This document shows positions 25,242 to 33,192 of a DNA stretch of 64,000 bases, piece by piece. Position 1 is the first letter of the stretch. Each line of letters begins with the position of its first letter. The notes under the pieces are model-generated. The model saw only the letters and a list, made by a program, of their open reading frames with translations, made no database searches and was not told where the DNA came from. The position numbers and the translations under genes were made by a program. Where the stretch lies: contig CAWEKT010000003.1 of assembly GCA_963809765.1 (NCBI GenBank), forward strand, positions 1,302,001-1,366,000. Direction: 5' to 3'. The stretch comes from JACVRM01 sp963809765 (GTDB lineage: Bacteria > Actinomycetota > Thermoleophilia > Gaiellales > Gaiellaceae).

Positions 25242-25859
25242 CGTCGGCGGCCTGCTGGAGAGCGCGGCCGCCAGCGCGTCCTTGCCGCCGGCGAGGACGG
25301 GCTCTCCGTGCGTGACCAGGACGAGCTCGACCGGCAGGTCGAGCAGCGGCCGCAGCGCGTCGCGAAGCTCGGGCAGGCCCACGCCGTTCCGCAGGTACCC
25401 GAGCCACGAGGCCGGGCACAGGCGGAGGCCGCCACGGCCGTCACCGAGCAACCGGTCACCGGGAACGAGCGCCTGCACGGCTGGGAGCCAGACCATCGTC
25501 TCGCCGGCGCCCTGGATCGTGATCGTCTCGACCCCCGCCGGCAGCGAGCGCTTGGCCCGAGACGTCGACGCGCCGTACCGGTCGACGAACGCCTGCCGGC
25601 TCCGGCGGTGCCAGGGCACGGTCGTCAGCACGACGACCCGCTGCCCGTGCGCCTCGACCATCCGATCGAGCGCGCCCCAGAGCTCGCGGTCACCCTCCGG
25701 GACGAGCGGGTCGACGAAGACGAGCGCGTCCGGCGCGGCGTAGGCCACGGACCCGACGGCGGGCGGCCAGTCAGCCGTGCTCTCGGACTCCGGATCCTCG
25801 CTGGCGTCGGGGTGCCGCGCCACCCATCGCCAGAGCCCAGGCCGAAGCTCGCTCAGCAT
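25239..25859 (-). CDS. metallo-beta-lactamase-like protein without the metal motif
   Basis: A 206-aa protein whose layout (ALVFVDPLVPEGDRELW, RVVVLTTVPWHRRSRQAF, VQALVPGDRLLGDG, LVLVTHGEPVLAGG) follows the order of metallo-beta-lactamase-fold proteins: first strand Asp, the HxHxDH position, the GD turn and a last His. The HxHxDH motif is replaced by VPWHRRS, so binuclear metal binding is doubtful. ATG 25859 lies 6 nt after TAGGGT. Function unknown. Confidence 0.65.
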   Translation of the reverse strand: MLSELRPGLWRWVARHPDASEDPESESTADWPPAVGSVAYAAPDALVFVDPLVPEGDRELWGALDRMVEAHGQRVVVLTTVPWHRRSRQAFVDRYGASTSRAKRSLPAGVETITIQGAGETMVWLPAVQALVPGDRLLGDGRGGLRLCPASWLGYLRNGVGLPELRDALRPLLDLPVELVLVTHGEPVLAGGKDALAAALSSRPPT

Positions 25860-25865
25860 CGCGTG

Positions 25866-25871
25866 ACCCTA
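25866..25871 (-). promoter_or_regulatory. -10 box of leaderless MBL-like gene
   Basis: TAGGGT on the minus strand, 6 nt before ATG 25859. Confidence 0.55.
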
Positions 25872-25970
25872 GCGCGCGCCGATGCTTCACTCGCCCAGAC
25901 TGCCTGCCCGGCCGACAGTGACGTTTCCACCATGAAGGAATTGGCGGAGCGGAGCGACGCCGCGACCGAG

Positions 25971-26043
25971 TGGCGAGGGCCGGATTCGAACCGGCGACAC
26001 CACGGTTTTCAGCCGTGTGCTCTACCAACTGAGCTACCTCGCC
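25971..26043 (-). tRNA. tRNA-Phe (GAA)
   Basis: 73 nt without encoded CCA. Acceptor GGCGAGG/CCTCGCC, D arm GCTC-AGTTGGTA-GAGC, anticodon stem CACGG/CCGTG with loop CTGAAAA (anticodon GAA), T arm GCCGG-TTCGAAT-CCGGC, discriminator A. All arms pair fully. Confidence 0.97.
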
Positions 26044-26053
26044 GAGCCGTCGG

Positions 26054-26059
26054 AGTGTA
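26054..26059 (-). promoter_or_regulatory. -10 box of tRNA-Phe promoter
   Basis: TACACT on the minus strand, 10 nt before the tRNA 5' end. No clear -35. Confidence 0.5.
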
Positions 26060-26091
26060 GCCCGGAGCTTCGCGCCGGGCACCCCGCGGAG

Positions 26092-26097
26092 TACGTT
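26092..26097 (+). promoter_or_regulatory. -10 box of leaderless 73-aa gene
   Basis: TACGTT, 7 nt before the ATG at 26105. Confidence 0.5.
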
Positions 26098-26104
26098 CTG
26101 TCAG

Positions 26105-26326
26105 ATGGCATCCGCACCGAGGCTCGCCGCGCCGACACGCCAGTTGCTGGAGTGGCTCAGCGAGCGCCCGCGCGGCTACGCCGAGACGATCGAGGCGTGG
26201 AAGAGCTCCTGCCCGCGCCTGACGGTCTGGGAGGACGCGGTCGCCGACGGGCTCGTTCGGGTCGTCGGTTCCCGGGTCGAGCTCACGCCGAAAGGCGCGA
26301 GCCTCGTCGCCGCAGACGGCGCGTAG
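26105..26326 (+). CDS. hypothetical protein, 73 aa, winged-helix-like
   Basis: A small soluble protein: PTRQLLEWLSERPRGYAETI, TVWEDAVADGLVRVVGS and VELTPKGASLVAADG. The ending (variable strand, then LTPKG.SLV) resembles the wing of winged-helix DNA-binding proteins, but the first helices are not convincing enough to name a family. It has its own leaderless promoter and a terminator immediately downstream, which supports it being a gene. Confidence 0.6.
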   Translation: MASAPRLAAPTRQLLEWLSERPRGYAETIEAWKSSCPRLTVWEDAVADGLVRVVGSRVELTPKGASLVAADGA

Positions 26327-26334
26327 ACGCGAAA

Positions 26335-26377
26335 AAAGAACGTCCGGGCCGGTGTGACCGCGCCACGAACGTTCTTT
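26335..26377. terminator. bidirectional terminator
   Basis: Perfect 9-bp stem AAAGAACGT / ACGTTCTTT closing a GC-rich loop that itself contains GGGCCGG; A-tract on the left and T-rich end on the right. It lies between two convergent genes. Confidence 0.75.
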
Positions 26378-26453
26378 CAACTTGCACGCTACTCCGTCCG
26401 ATTCGCTCGCGCCAGTCGTCACGAGCTGCAACGGCCGGAAAGAGCGGGAAATC

Positions 26454-27272
26454 TCACATGAGCCGCACGGCGACGGTGTCACCGGGCGCGATCGCGAGCG
26501 TCTCTGCAGCGCTTCCGCGCGAGATCGCGATCGAGATGTTCTCGTAGGCGTCCTCGTAAACCGCGATCTCGCCGGCGCCGACGTCCGAGAAGGTCTCGGC
26601 GGCGACGGCGTAGTAGCGCTCGTTCGCGAGCACGATCTCGACGCGCGAGCCCGGCTCGATCCCGGCCTGCTCGAGGTCGGACGCCTGCATGTTGAGCTGG
26701 ACGTTGCCGTAGCGGTCGACCGCGATGCAGCTGCCGTTCACGATGCCGTCGCCGGCGTCGGGCTGAGGCAGTGAGAGCCGCACGAGATCGCCCGGGTCGA
26801 CGGCCGGCCCGAGCTCTTCGAGGCCGACACCGTTCGCGAGGTGGGCCGCGACGGGCGAGAAGATGTCGCGGCCGTGGAAGGTGCGTGAGACCCGCTCCAA
26901 CCAGAAGCGCCGCTCGGTGAGCTCGTGAGCGGCCTCGATGCCACCGAGACGGTCGGCAGCGGGGAGCAGCAGGCCGTTGTCGGGGCCGACGTACAGGCGA
27001 CCGTCGCCTCCGCGCAGCGCGAGCGGGCGGCGGTGTCCACCGACACCGGGGTCGACGACGGCCACGTGCACGCCGACCGGGAGGTATGGGAGAGCGTTCG
27101 CGAGGGCCAGGGCGCCTTCCAGAACCGCCTGCCGCCGGATGCCGTGCGTCAGGTCGATGACGCGCGCCGACGGGGCGATCCGAGCGATCACACCGTGGCA
27201 GACCCCGACGAAGTCGTCTCCCAGACCGAAGTCGGTGAGGAAAGAGACGAGTGGCTGCCGCGGCTCGCTCAT
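26454..27272 (-). CDS. SAM hydroxide adenosyltransferase (DUF62 family)
   Basis: A 272-aa protein of the SAM hydrolase/chlorinase/fluorinase fold: VSFLTDFGLGDDFVGVCHG, VIDLTHGI, VHVAVVDPGVGGHRRPL, YVGPDNGLLLP, and the C-terminal barrel ending. Non-halogenating members hydrolyse S-adenosylmethionine to adenosine and methionine. The conserved Asp of LTDFG and the VDPGVG triad region are intact; no chloride-binding loop can be judged from sequence alone. Its ATG overlaps the hemD stop (ATGA), so it closes the heme operon. Confidence 0.88.
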   Translation of the reverse strand: MSEPRQPLVSFLTDFGLGDDFVGVCHGVIARIAPSARVIDLTHGIRRQAVLEGALALANALPYLPVGVHVAVVDPGVGGHRRPLALRGGDGRLYVGPDNGLLLPAADRLGGIEAAHELTERRFWLERVSRTFHGRDIFSPVAAHLANGVGLEELGPAVDPGDLVRLSLPQPDAGDGIVNGSCIAVDRYGNVQLNMQASDLEQAGIEPGSRVEIVLANERYYAVAAETFSDVGAGEIAVYEDAYENISIAISRGSAAETLAIAPGDTVAVRLM

Positions 27273-27967
27273 CGCGGCCCGTCCACCTCGTCCGCACCTG
27301 TCGTGTCGGCGGCCACGGCCCGACCGTAGCGTGCCGCCGAGTCGATCGCTGCGACGAGGCCGTCAAGGTCGAACGTCCGTGCCTGCCCGGCGAGCTCGAG
27401 GCCGGCCTCGCGGACCGCAGTGGTCGTCTGGGGCCCGATGGAGACGACCGGCGTCGGGACGTGCAGCGCGGCGAAGGCGCGTGCCGCCGACGGCGACGCG
27501 ACCACAACGAGCTCCGCCTCCGGGAACGCGGACGGCTGCAGCTCACGCGTGCGGTAGAGCGCGATGAAGTCCGCGCCGAGGCTGTCGACGAGGTGGCGGC
27601 GCGCGCCGGCCGCCGCCGCCAGTAGGACCCGGCCCGGGTCGGGCGCGAGCGCAGCCACGAGCCCCTCCTGGCTCGACTCGTCGGGAGTCAGGTCGACACG
27701 GAGGCCCAGCCGCTCGAGCTCGGCGGCGGTCCCGGGGCCGATCGCCGCCAGACGCCGTGCCGGCCGGCCGAGGCGACGGGCGACCTCGACGGCTCCGCTG
27801 CGACTCGTGACCACGAGCCAGTCATACGCAGACGCGTCGATCTCCTCGTCCCCGAGCGGTTCGATCGCGATCAGCGGGCACGCGACCACTTCATGCCCGA
27901 GCGCCTCGAGACGGCCGGCCAGCTCTCCGTCGAGGCCCGGCGGACGAGTGATGACTATCCGGGACAT
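27269..27967 (-). CDS. hemD: uroporphyrinogen-III synthase
   Basis: Heme pathway enzyme that closes and inverts hydroxymethylbilane. 232 aa: VITRPPGLDGELAGRLEALG, PLIAIEPL, YDWLVVTSRSGAVEVARRL, AAIGPGTAAELERLGL, a second half with LALYRTRELQ-like strand (FIALYRTREL), VVVASPSAARAF and VVSIGPQTTTAVREAGL. HemD sequences diverge strongly, but this two-lobe pattern and the position after hemC make the call firm. Start ATG 27967 lies within GGACATGTCC. A 112-bp spacer separates it from hemC, unlike the other junctions of this operon. Confidence 0.9.
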   Translation of the reverse strand: MSRIVITRPPGLDGELAGRLEALGHEVVACPLIAIEPLGDEEIDASAYDWLVVTSRSGAVEVARRLGRPARRLAAIGPGTAAELERLGLRVDLTPDESSQEGLVAALAPDPGRVLLAAAAGARRHLVDSLGADFIALYRTRELQPSAFPEAELVVVASPSAARAFAALHVPTPVVSIGPQTTTAVREAGLELAGQARTFDLDGLVAAIDSAARYGRAVAADTTGADEVDGPR

Positions 27968-27991
27968 GTCCCCGGACCAACCAGCGTCTGT

Positions 27992-28018
27992 CCCCACCCA
28001 CTGACCCCCCACCCACCC
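27992..28018 (-). promoter_or_regulatory. G-quadruplex-like run in the hemC-hemD spacer
   Basis: On the minus (coding) strand this stretch has five runs of three or more G (GGGTGGGTGGGGGG, TCAGTGGGTGGGG) ending about 25 nt before the hemD ATG. In the mRNA it could fold as a quadruplex and affect hemD translation. A TACCGT box precedes it. Regulatory role is inference. Confidence 0.4.
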
Positions 28019-28079
28019 GGGGGGAGCCACGGTAGACGTGGAGGACGCGCGGATTCGTGCCGTCTCTGCGCCAGACGTG

Positions 28080-28901
28080 TCACGCGGCAGCGAAGGCGGC
28101 GAGCGCTGCCGCCACGGCGGCTGGGTCGTCGCCGCTGCGGCGCTCGAGCCAGCGGCCGTCCTCGTCGGCGACGAGCCCCGTCAGGGTCACACCGTCGTGG
28201 TACGCAGCCACCGGAGCGAGGCAGCCGCCGCCGATGGCCGCCACGCACGCGCGCTCGGCCTCGACACGGGCGCGAGTCTCGGCGTCGTCGACCGACTCCA
28301 CCACCCGCTCCTCCCCCAGGCGCACCTGCAGCGCCAGCGCGCCCTGACCCGCCTCCGGCAGCACTTGCTCGGGCTCGAGGCGCAGGCCGACCTCGTCGCC
28401 GAGGCCGAGCCGATCGAGCCCGCACGCAGCGAGCACGACGGCGTCGAGACCGCGCTCGCCGCGCTTGCGCAGACGCGTGTCGACGTTTCCGCGCATCGGC
28501 TCGATGCGGAGCTCCGGCTCGAGCGCGAGCAGCTGTGCACGGCGGCGCACCGAGGCGGTCCCGATGCGCATGCCCGCGCGGAGCTCCGCAGCGCCGCAGA
28601 GCGCATCGCGCGGGTCTTCGCGCGGCAGGTAGGCGCCGACGGCCAGCCCTTCGACGTCGGTCGAGGTCATGTCCTTCGCCGAGTGGACGGCCACGTCGAT
28701 GCGCCCGAGGAGCAGGGCCTCCTCGAGCTCCTTGACGAAGACGCCGCGCGCGCCGATCTCGCCGAATGGCTTCGTCCGGTCGCGGTCGCCGGCGGTCGTG
28801 ATGGGGACGAGCGCCACCTCGGCGCCGCCCGCGCGAAGCGCCTCGGCCGCGACTCCCGCCTGCGTCATCGCCAGCCGGCTGCCCCGCGTGCCCAGCCTTA
28901 C
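28080..28901 (-). CDS. hemC: porphobilinogen deaminase (hydroxymethylbilane synthase)
   Basis: About 273 aa. N-terminal RLGTRGSRLAMTQAG, catalytic TTAGDRDRTKPF, VHSAKDMTS, cofactor and substrate Arg segment GTASVRRRAQLLAL, RGNVDTRLRK and the dipyrromethane-attachment Cys in ERACVAAIGGGCLAPVAA. No ATG, GTG or TTG lies in front of the essential RLGTRGS motif: the codon exactly at the hemA stop is GTA (28901, GTAA overlap), and the first ATG (28868) would delete the motif. Either GTA/CTG is used or a base is wrong. Confidence 0.92.
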   Translation of the reverse strand, partial: VRLGTRGSRLAMTQAGVAAEALRAGGAEVALVPITTAGDRDRTKPFGEIGARGVFVKELEEALLLGRIDVAVHSAKDMTSTDVEGLAVGAYLPREDPRDALCGAAELRAGMRIGTASVRRRAQLLALEPELRIEPMRGNVDTRLRKRGERGLDAVVLAACGLDRLGLGDEVGLRLEPEQVLPEAGQGALALQVRLGEERVVESVDDAETRARVEAERACVAAIGGGCLAPVAAYHDGVTLTGLVADEDGRWLERRSGDDPAAVAAALAAFAAA

Positions 28902-30154
28902 GAGCGTTCGTCCTCCGTTCGCTCGTCGAGCCCGAACAGGTGCCTGACGGTGTCGGCGTAGGCGGTGCCGTCCGCGCCGGCAGCCGCCTCTTTGAGGCGC
29001 ACCGTCGGGAGGTGCAGCAGCTTGTTCACGATCCCGGCGGTGACCGACTCGACCAGCCGGCGCTCACTCTCGGAGAGGCGTGCCAGCACGCCCTCCGCGC
29101 GGGCGAGCTCACCGGCCCGAATCGCCTCCGCCCGCTCGCGCAGCTCGGCGATCGCCGGCACGACGTCCCGAGACGACTGCCACTCGGCGAACCTCGCCGC
29201 CTCGGCCGCGGCGATCGCCTCGGCGTGGACCGCCTCCTCGCGCCTGCCCGCGAGCGTGTGCTCGACGACGGACTCGAGGTCGTCGATGTCGTACAGGTAG
29301 CAACCCTCGAGCGCATGCACCGCCGGGTCGACGTCGCGGGGGACAGCGATGTCGATGAGCAGCATCGGCATGCCCTTGCGCTTCGACAACGCCCTGGTGA
29401 CCTCCGGCGCACCGAGCACGTAGCCCGGTGCGCTGGTGGACGAGATGACGACGTCGACCTCGGGCAGAACCTCCGCCACCAAGTCGAGCGGGATGGCGCG
29501 GGCGCTGACCCGGGACGCCAGTCCCCGCGCGCCGCCGTCTCGGTTGGCGATGGCCACGATCTGCGCGCCGCGCTTGGCGAGGTTGCGCGCGGCCAGCTCG
29601 CCCGTCTGGCCGGCGCCGACGACGAGCACCGACCGGCCGTCGAGCTCGCCGAACACCTGCTGGGCGAGCGCGGCTGCCGCAGAGGCGACGGACGTCGGGC
29701 TCTCGCTGATCGCCGTCTCGGCGCGCACCTTCTTGCCCGCGTAGAGGGCCTGGCGGAAGAGCCGGTCGAGCTGCGGACCGGGCCGCCCGGCCTCGAACGC
29801 GCTGCGAACCTGGCCGAGGATCTCCCCCTCGCCGGGCACCATCGAGTCGAGCCCGGCGGCGACACGCATCGCGTGCAGCGCTGCGGCCTCGCCGTGCAGC
29901 CGGTAGAGCAGCGGCTCGATCTCCGCCCCGGCCAGCTCGAGGAAGAACGCCCGGGCCGCGTCCTCCGCGCGCCGCTCGTCGGCCGCGGCGAGGTAGATCT
30001 CGGTGCGGTTGCAGGTCGACAGGCAGACCGCCTCACCGACCTCACCGGCCAGACGCGCCGCGACGCCGGCTGCGGCAGCACCGTCGAGCGCCACCCGCTC
30101 ACGCACCTCGACGGGTGCGTGATGGTGCGAGGTGCCGACCAGCAGGACGGTCAT
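28898..30154 (-). CDS. hemA: glutamyl-tRNA reductase
   Basis: First enzyme of C5-pathway tetrapyrrole synthesis, 418 aa. Catalytic Cys in CLSTCNRTEIYLA (near residue 48), substrate region GLDSMVPGEGEILGQVRSAF, KKVRAETAIS, NADPH-binding VLVVGAGQTGELAARNLAKRG, and the dimerisation tail FAEWQSSRDVVPAI and VNKLLHLPTVRLKE. Intact and of normal length. Start ATG 30154 overlaps the hemX stop by 4 bp. Confidence 0.95.
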   Translation of the reverse strand: MTVLLVGTSHHHAPVEVRERVALDGAAAAGVAARLAGEVGEAVCLSTCNRTEIYLAAADERRAEDAARAFFLELAGAEIEPLLYRLHGEAAALHAMRVAAGLDSMVPGEGEILGQVRSAFEAGRPGPQLDRLFRQALYAGKKVRAETAISESPTSVASAAAALAQQVFGELDGRSVLVVGAGQTGELAARNLAKRGAQIVAIANRDGGARGLASRVSARAIPLDLVAEVLPEVDVVISSTSAPGYVLGAPEVTRALSKRKGMPMLLIDIAVPRDVDPAVHALEGCYLYDIDDLESVVEHTLAGRREEAVHAEAIAAAEAARFAEWQSSRDVVPAIAELRERAEAIRAGELARAEGVLARLSESERRLVESVTAGIVNKLLHLPTVRLKEAAAGADGTAYADTVRHLFGLDERTEDERS

Positions 30155-30939
30155 GCGACGTGGGCCGCCGGCAGGCCGAGTCGAACGGCAAGGACGAGCG
30201 CGAATCCGGCCAGGACGAGGAAGGCGATGCGCCGCCCGCGCCAGCCGAATCCGTAGCGGAGCGTGAGCACGGCCGCGTACGCGGCCCAGGCCGCCAGCGT
30301 GGCGGCGATGACGGCATCGAAGCCGCCGCCCTCCTCGATCAGGCGCCCGATGCCGATGGCGATCCCGAGGGTCAGGGCCGGAAGGGCGAACGCGATCGTG
30401 CGGGTTGCCAGCTCGTCGAGCGCGACGAGCGCGGGCAGGCCCGCGCGCAGGATCCTCGGTTCGCGGCGCTTCAGCCGGCGTTCCTGCCAGAGGTAGAGGC
30501 CGGCAAGCCCGGCGGCGAGGGTGAAGCCGGCGAACGCGGCGAGCACGAGGCCGACGTGGAGGACGAGGAAGGCGGTGGACGTACTCGAGTCGCTTCCCTC
30601 CTGCAGGCCGCCGGCCACGTACGAGACGGCCAGCAGTGCAGCCGCAACCGGCATGACGATCAGGCCGAGCAGCCGGTAGCGCGGCGTGCAGCCCCAGAGC
30701 AGGTACCCGGTCACGACGAGCCAGACGAAGAGGTTGAGCGAGCCCGCCCAGGTGCCCCACGGGAATCCGTCCGCCCGTGCCGCCTGGACGATGAGCAACG
30801 CGGTCTGGACGAGCCAGCCGACCCGAACGCCCCACGTCGCCGCACGACCGAGCGTGCCCGGCCGCCTGACATTGCCGGCGTACGCGAAAGCCGCCTCGCC
30901 GTAGGCGATCAGCGCCGGCCAGAAGAGGAGCTCAGCCAA
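30151..30939 (-). CDS. hemX: HemX/CcsA-like cytochrome c assembly membrane protein
   Basis: A 262-aa protein with about eight membrane helices and the CcsA/CcmC-family element FPWGTWAGSLNLFVWLVV. HemX sits beside hemA in many Gram-positive genomes and controls GluTR level; CcsA relatives carry heme for cytochrome c synthesis. Both roles fit here, between the Ccm genes and hemA. The TTG start at 30939 is chosen for its strong AGGAGG site 8 nt upstream and overlap with the ccmD stop. Confidence 0.8.
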   Translation of the reverse strand: MAELLFWPALIAYGEAAFAYAGNVRRPGTLGRAATWGVRVGWLVQTALLIVQAARADGFPWGTWAGSLNLFVWLVVTGYLLWGCTPRYRLLGLIVMPVAAALLAVSYVAGGLQEGSDSSTSTAFLVLHVGLVLAAFAGFTLAAGLAGLYLWQERRLKRREPRILRAGLPALVALDELATRTIAFALPALTLGIAIGIGRLIEEGGGFDAVIAATLAAWAAYAAVLTLRYGFGWRGRRIAFLVLAGFALVLAVRLGLPAAHVA

Positions 30940-31120
30940 CCGCGGCCTCCTGGCGCGGAACCTCGGCCTCGAGCTCGGCCCGCTCGCGTGCGGCGTGCGC
31001 AAGCTCCACGAGCTCGCGCTCGAGGCGCGAGACCTTCAGCGCGATGATCACGAGGTACGCGAGCACGACCGCGAGCACGACCGCGTAGGCGGCGAAGACG
31101 CTGCGCTCGGCAAAGCTCAC
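30932..31120 (-). CDS. ccmD: CcmD-like small membrane protein
   Basis: 62 aa: short start, one membrane helix (FAAYAVVLAVVLAYLVIIAL) and a basic-acidic helix after it (SRLERELVELAHAARERAE). Such a single-pass protein directly after ccmC is typical of CcmD, which assists heme release from CcmC. GTG 31120 overlaps the ccmC stop. The position is the main argument, since CcmD has little sequence conservation. Confidence 0.72.
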   Translation of the reverse strand: MSFAERSVFAAYAVVLAVVLAYLVIIALKVSRLERELVELAHAARERAELEAEVPRQEAAVG

Positions 31121-31808
31121 CCGAGCAGCTCCCGCAGCTCGCGCACGGTGGCGTCGATCCGCTTGCCCGCCAGCTCCACCCGGTAGAGAGCTCCTGCGAG
31201 CATCAGCATCCCGGCGAGGCAGACGCAGAAGGTGAACAACATGCTGTCCTCCATGTTGGGCCCGTCGCGGTCGAAGACGACCGGATGGATCAGGCCCTCC
31301 GCGAGGCGGATGGCCAGGAAGCTGATCGGGATGAGCACGACGCCGAAGAGCGCGTAGACCGCCGAGATGTTCGCCCGCTGCCGGCCCGGCTCGACCGAGT
31401 ACCGGAGCATGAAGTAGGCCGAGTAGAAGAGGAACAGGATCAGGAAGAGGACGAGCTGCCGCTCGCCCCAGCTCCACCAGACGTCCCACGAGGCCTTCGC
31501 CCAGATCGAGCCCGTCGCCGAGCGTCAGCACGCCGAAGATGACGCCGAGGTGGACGGCGACGTAGCTCTCGAGGTCGTAGCGCTCGTCCCGCGAGCCAGA
31601 GCAGGCGCAGCGCCTTCCACGCGCCCCAGCCGAAGCAGGCGTAGGCGGTCAGCGCGACCGGGACGTGCACGTAGAAGATCCGCTGGCTGAAGCCCTGGTC
31701 GGCGTCCTCGGGCGCCCAGAACAGCGCCAGCACGACCCCCGAGGTGAGGAGCGTGAAGGCGGCGAGGGCTAGGAGGGCGGCCCGGTTATTCCGCGACGAC
31801 GTATTCAA
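31117..31808 (-). CDS. ccmC: heme export protein CcmC, frameshifted
   Basis: Heme delivery to CcmE in the cytochrome c maturation system. N-terminal RAALLALAAFTLLTSGVVL, QRIFYVHVPVALTAYACFG with the first heme-ligand His, the tryptophan-rich ASWDVWWSWGERQL (WWD-type motif) in another frame, and AIRLAEGLIHPVVFDR with the second His. Shifts near 31595 and 31520. TTG start 31808 overlaps the ccmB end by 23 bp; a later start is possible. Confidence 0.85.
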
Positions 31809-32430
31809 AGCTCGCCCAGGACAGGATCGCAAAAACGAGGTCGTAGAGCGCGAGGAAAGCGAGGTAGCGGCCGGGATCGTCGCCGACCGTCGCTCCGACG
31901 CCGCCGACGATCACGGGGATCGCCGAGCGGCAGGAAGAGGAGCGGCAGCAGCAGCTCGCGGGCCCGGCTCGCGGCCGCCATCGCCGCGAGCAGCGTGCCG
32001 ACGACGGCGATGCCGACGTTCGCGAGCGCGACGGCGGCGAGCAGCTCCCAGCCGACGGGCTCGAAGAACAGCCAGTACGCGGGCATCGCCACCGCCTCGG
32101 CGATCGCGAGGAAGACGACGATGCTGATCGCCTTGCCGAGCCAGATCGCGCTGCGGTCGGGCGTCGCCAGCGCGAGCCCGTCGATCACGCCCTGCTCGCG
32201 CTCGGCCACGAAGGCGCGGGTCAGGCCGAGGAGCGCGGTGAAGACGATGCCGATCCAGAGCAGGCCGTCGGCCGCGTCGCCTCCGGTGTCGTCCGCGGCA
32301 GCGCGAAGCGGAAGACGACGAGCGCCGAGACGACGAAGAGCAGCATCGCCGGCACGGTCTCGCGCGCGCGCAGCTCGAGCAGGAGGTCCTTGCGCGCGAG
32401 CGCGCCGACGTCGGCGAGGTAGTTCATCAT
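31786..32430 (-). CDS. ccmB: heme exporter permease CcmB, frameshifted
   Basis: Membrane partner of the CcmA ATPase. N terminus ALARKDLLLELRARETVPAM followed by the first helix, then LLWIGIVFTALLGLTRAF, EQGVIDGLALATPDRSAIW, LGKAISIVVFLAIAEAVAMP, ending ALYDLVFAILSWASFEYVVA. This order matches CcmB throughout. Shifts near 32280 and 31925. ATG 32430 or 32427 overlaps the ccmA end; the joined length of about 214 aa is normal. Confidence 0.86.
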
Positions 32431-33016
32431 CGGGCGCGAGCGCCAGCCGCGATGTCGCGAGCGGCGCGACCCGGTCGGGGTCGTGTGTGGAGAGGAGCAC
32501 CGTTCGGGCGCCGCGCAGGTCGCGCAGCTCGCGGTCGACGAGCGCGGCGCCCTCGGTGTCGAGGCCGGCGAAGGGCTCGTCCAGCAGCAGCAGGTCGGGT
32601 CGTGCAGGAGCGTCCGGCAGAGCGCGAGCCGCTGCAGCATCCCGCGCGAGAACGTCGGCTACGCGCGTGCGCCGCTCGTCCCAGAGGCCGAAGCGCTCGA
32701 GCAGCATCCCGATGCGCTCGCGCCGCTCGGGCACGCGGTAGAGGCGGCCGTAGAGCTCGAGGTTCTCGAGCGGCGTCAGCTCGCGGTAGACGAGCGGCTC
32801 GTGGCTGAGGAAGCCGACCGCCGACCGCGGCGCGTCGACCTCGAGCGCTGCCGGCGCGTCGGGGCCGCCAGCCCGGCGCAGAGCCGCAGCAGGGTCGTCT
32901 TGCCGGAGCCGTTCGGCCCGGTGACGAGCAGGAAGCCGCCGCGCTCGACCTCGAGGTCGAGCGCTCGAGCACGCGCCGCTCGCCGTACCGCTTCGAGAGC
33001 TTGGCGCCCGGATCAC
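32427..33016 (-). CDS. ccmA: heme exporter ATP-binding protein CcmA, frameshifted
   Basis: ABC ATPase of cytochrome c maturation. Pieces in several frames: KLSKRYGERRVLER, the Walker A stretch GPNGSGKTTLLRLCAGLA (reconstructed), EVDAPRSAVGFLSHEPLVYR, LTPLENLELYGRLYRVPERR, signature region SRGMLQRLALCRTLLHDP, Walker B LLLDEPFAGLDTEGAAL and LLSTHDPDRV. FLSHEPLVYRELTPLENL is characteristic of CcmA-like exporters. At least four shifts between 32300 and 33010. GTG 33016 is the likely start. Confidence 0.84.
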
Positions 33017-33028
33017 GGGGCGAGGCTA

Positions 33029-33192
33029 GTGCGCCCTTCAGGTGATGCGCCCCCGCTCCTGGCTGTGAAAAGCAAGCCTGGCTAGGACGCAGGGAGCTCG
33101 CGTGCTCGAAGGCGTACGGTGCGGCCGAGGACAACGCCAGGCGCCGCTTTGCAGCAGCCGGGAGCGATGGCGCGCATTGCCTGAAGGGGCAC
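33029..33192. repeat. 164-bp hairpin element with long terminal inverted repeats (copy C)
   Basis: Left arm 33029-33082 and right arm 33136-33192 are inverted copies (for example GCCCTTCAGG...GCTCCTGGCTG against CCCTTCAGG...GCTCCCGGCTG on the other strand; both end CCTGGC), roughly 80 percent alike by eye. The 53-bp centre carries GGCTAGGACGCAGGGAGC (33080-33097), identical over 18 bp to 44348-44365. It lies exactly between ubiA and ccmA and has replaced or fused with the end of ubiA. Confidence 0.7.

Noticed and set aside
27960..28025. Possible insertion sequence end in the hemC-hemD spacer
   Set aside because: There are palindromes and G-runs but no terminal inverted repeats that enclose the spacer and no target duplication was visible.
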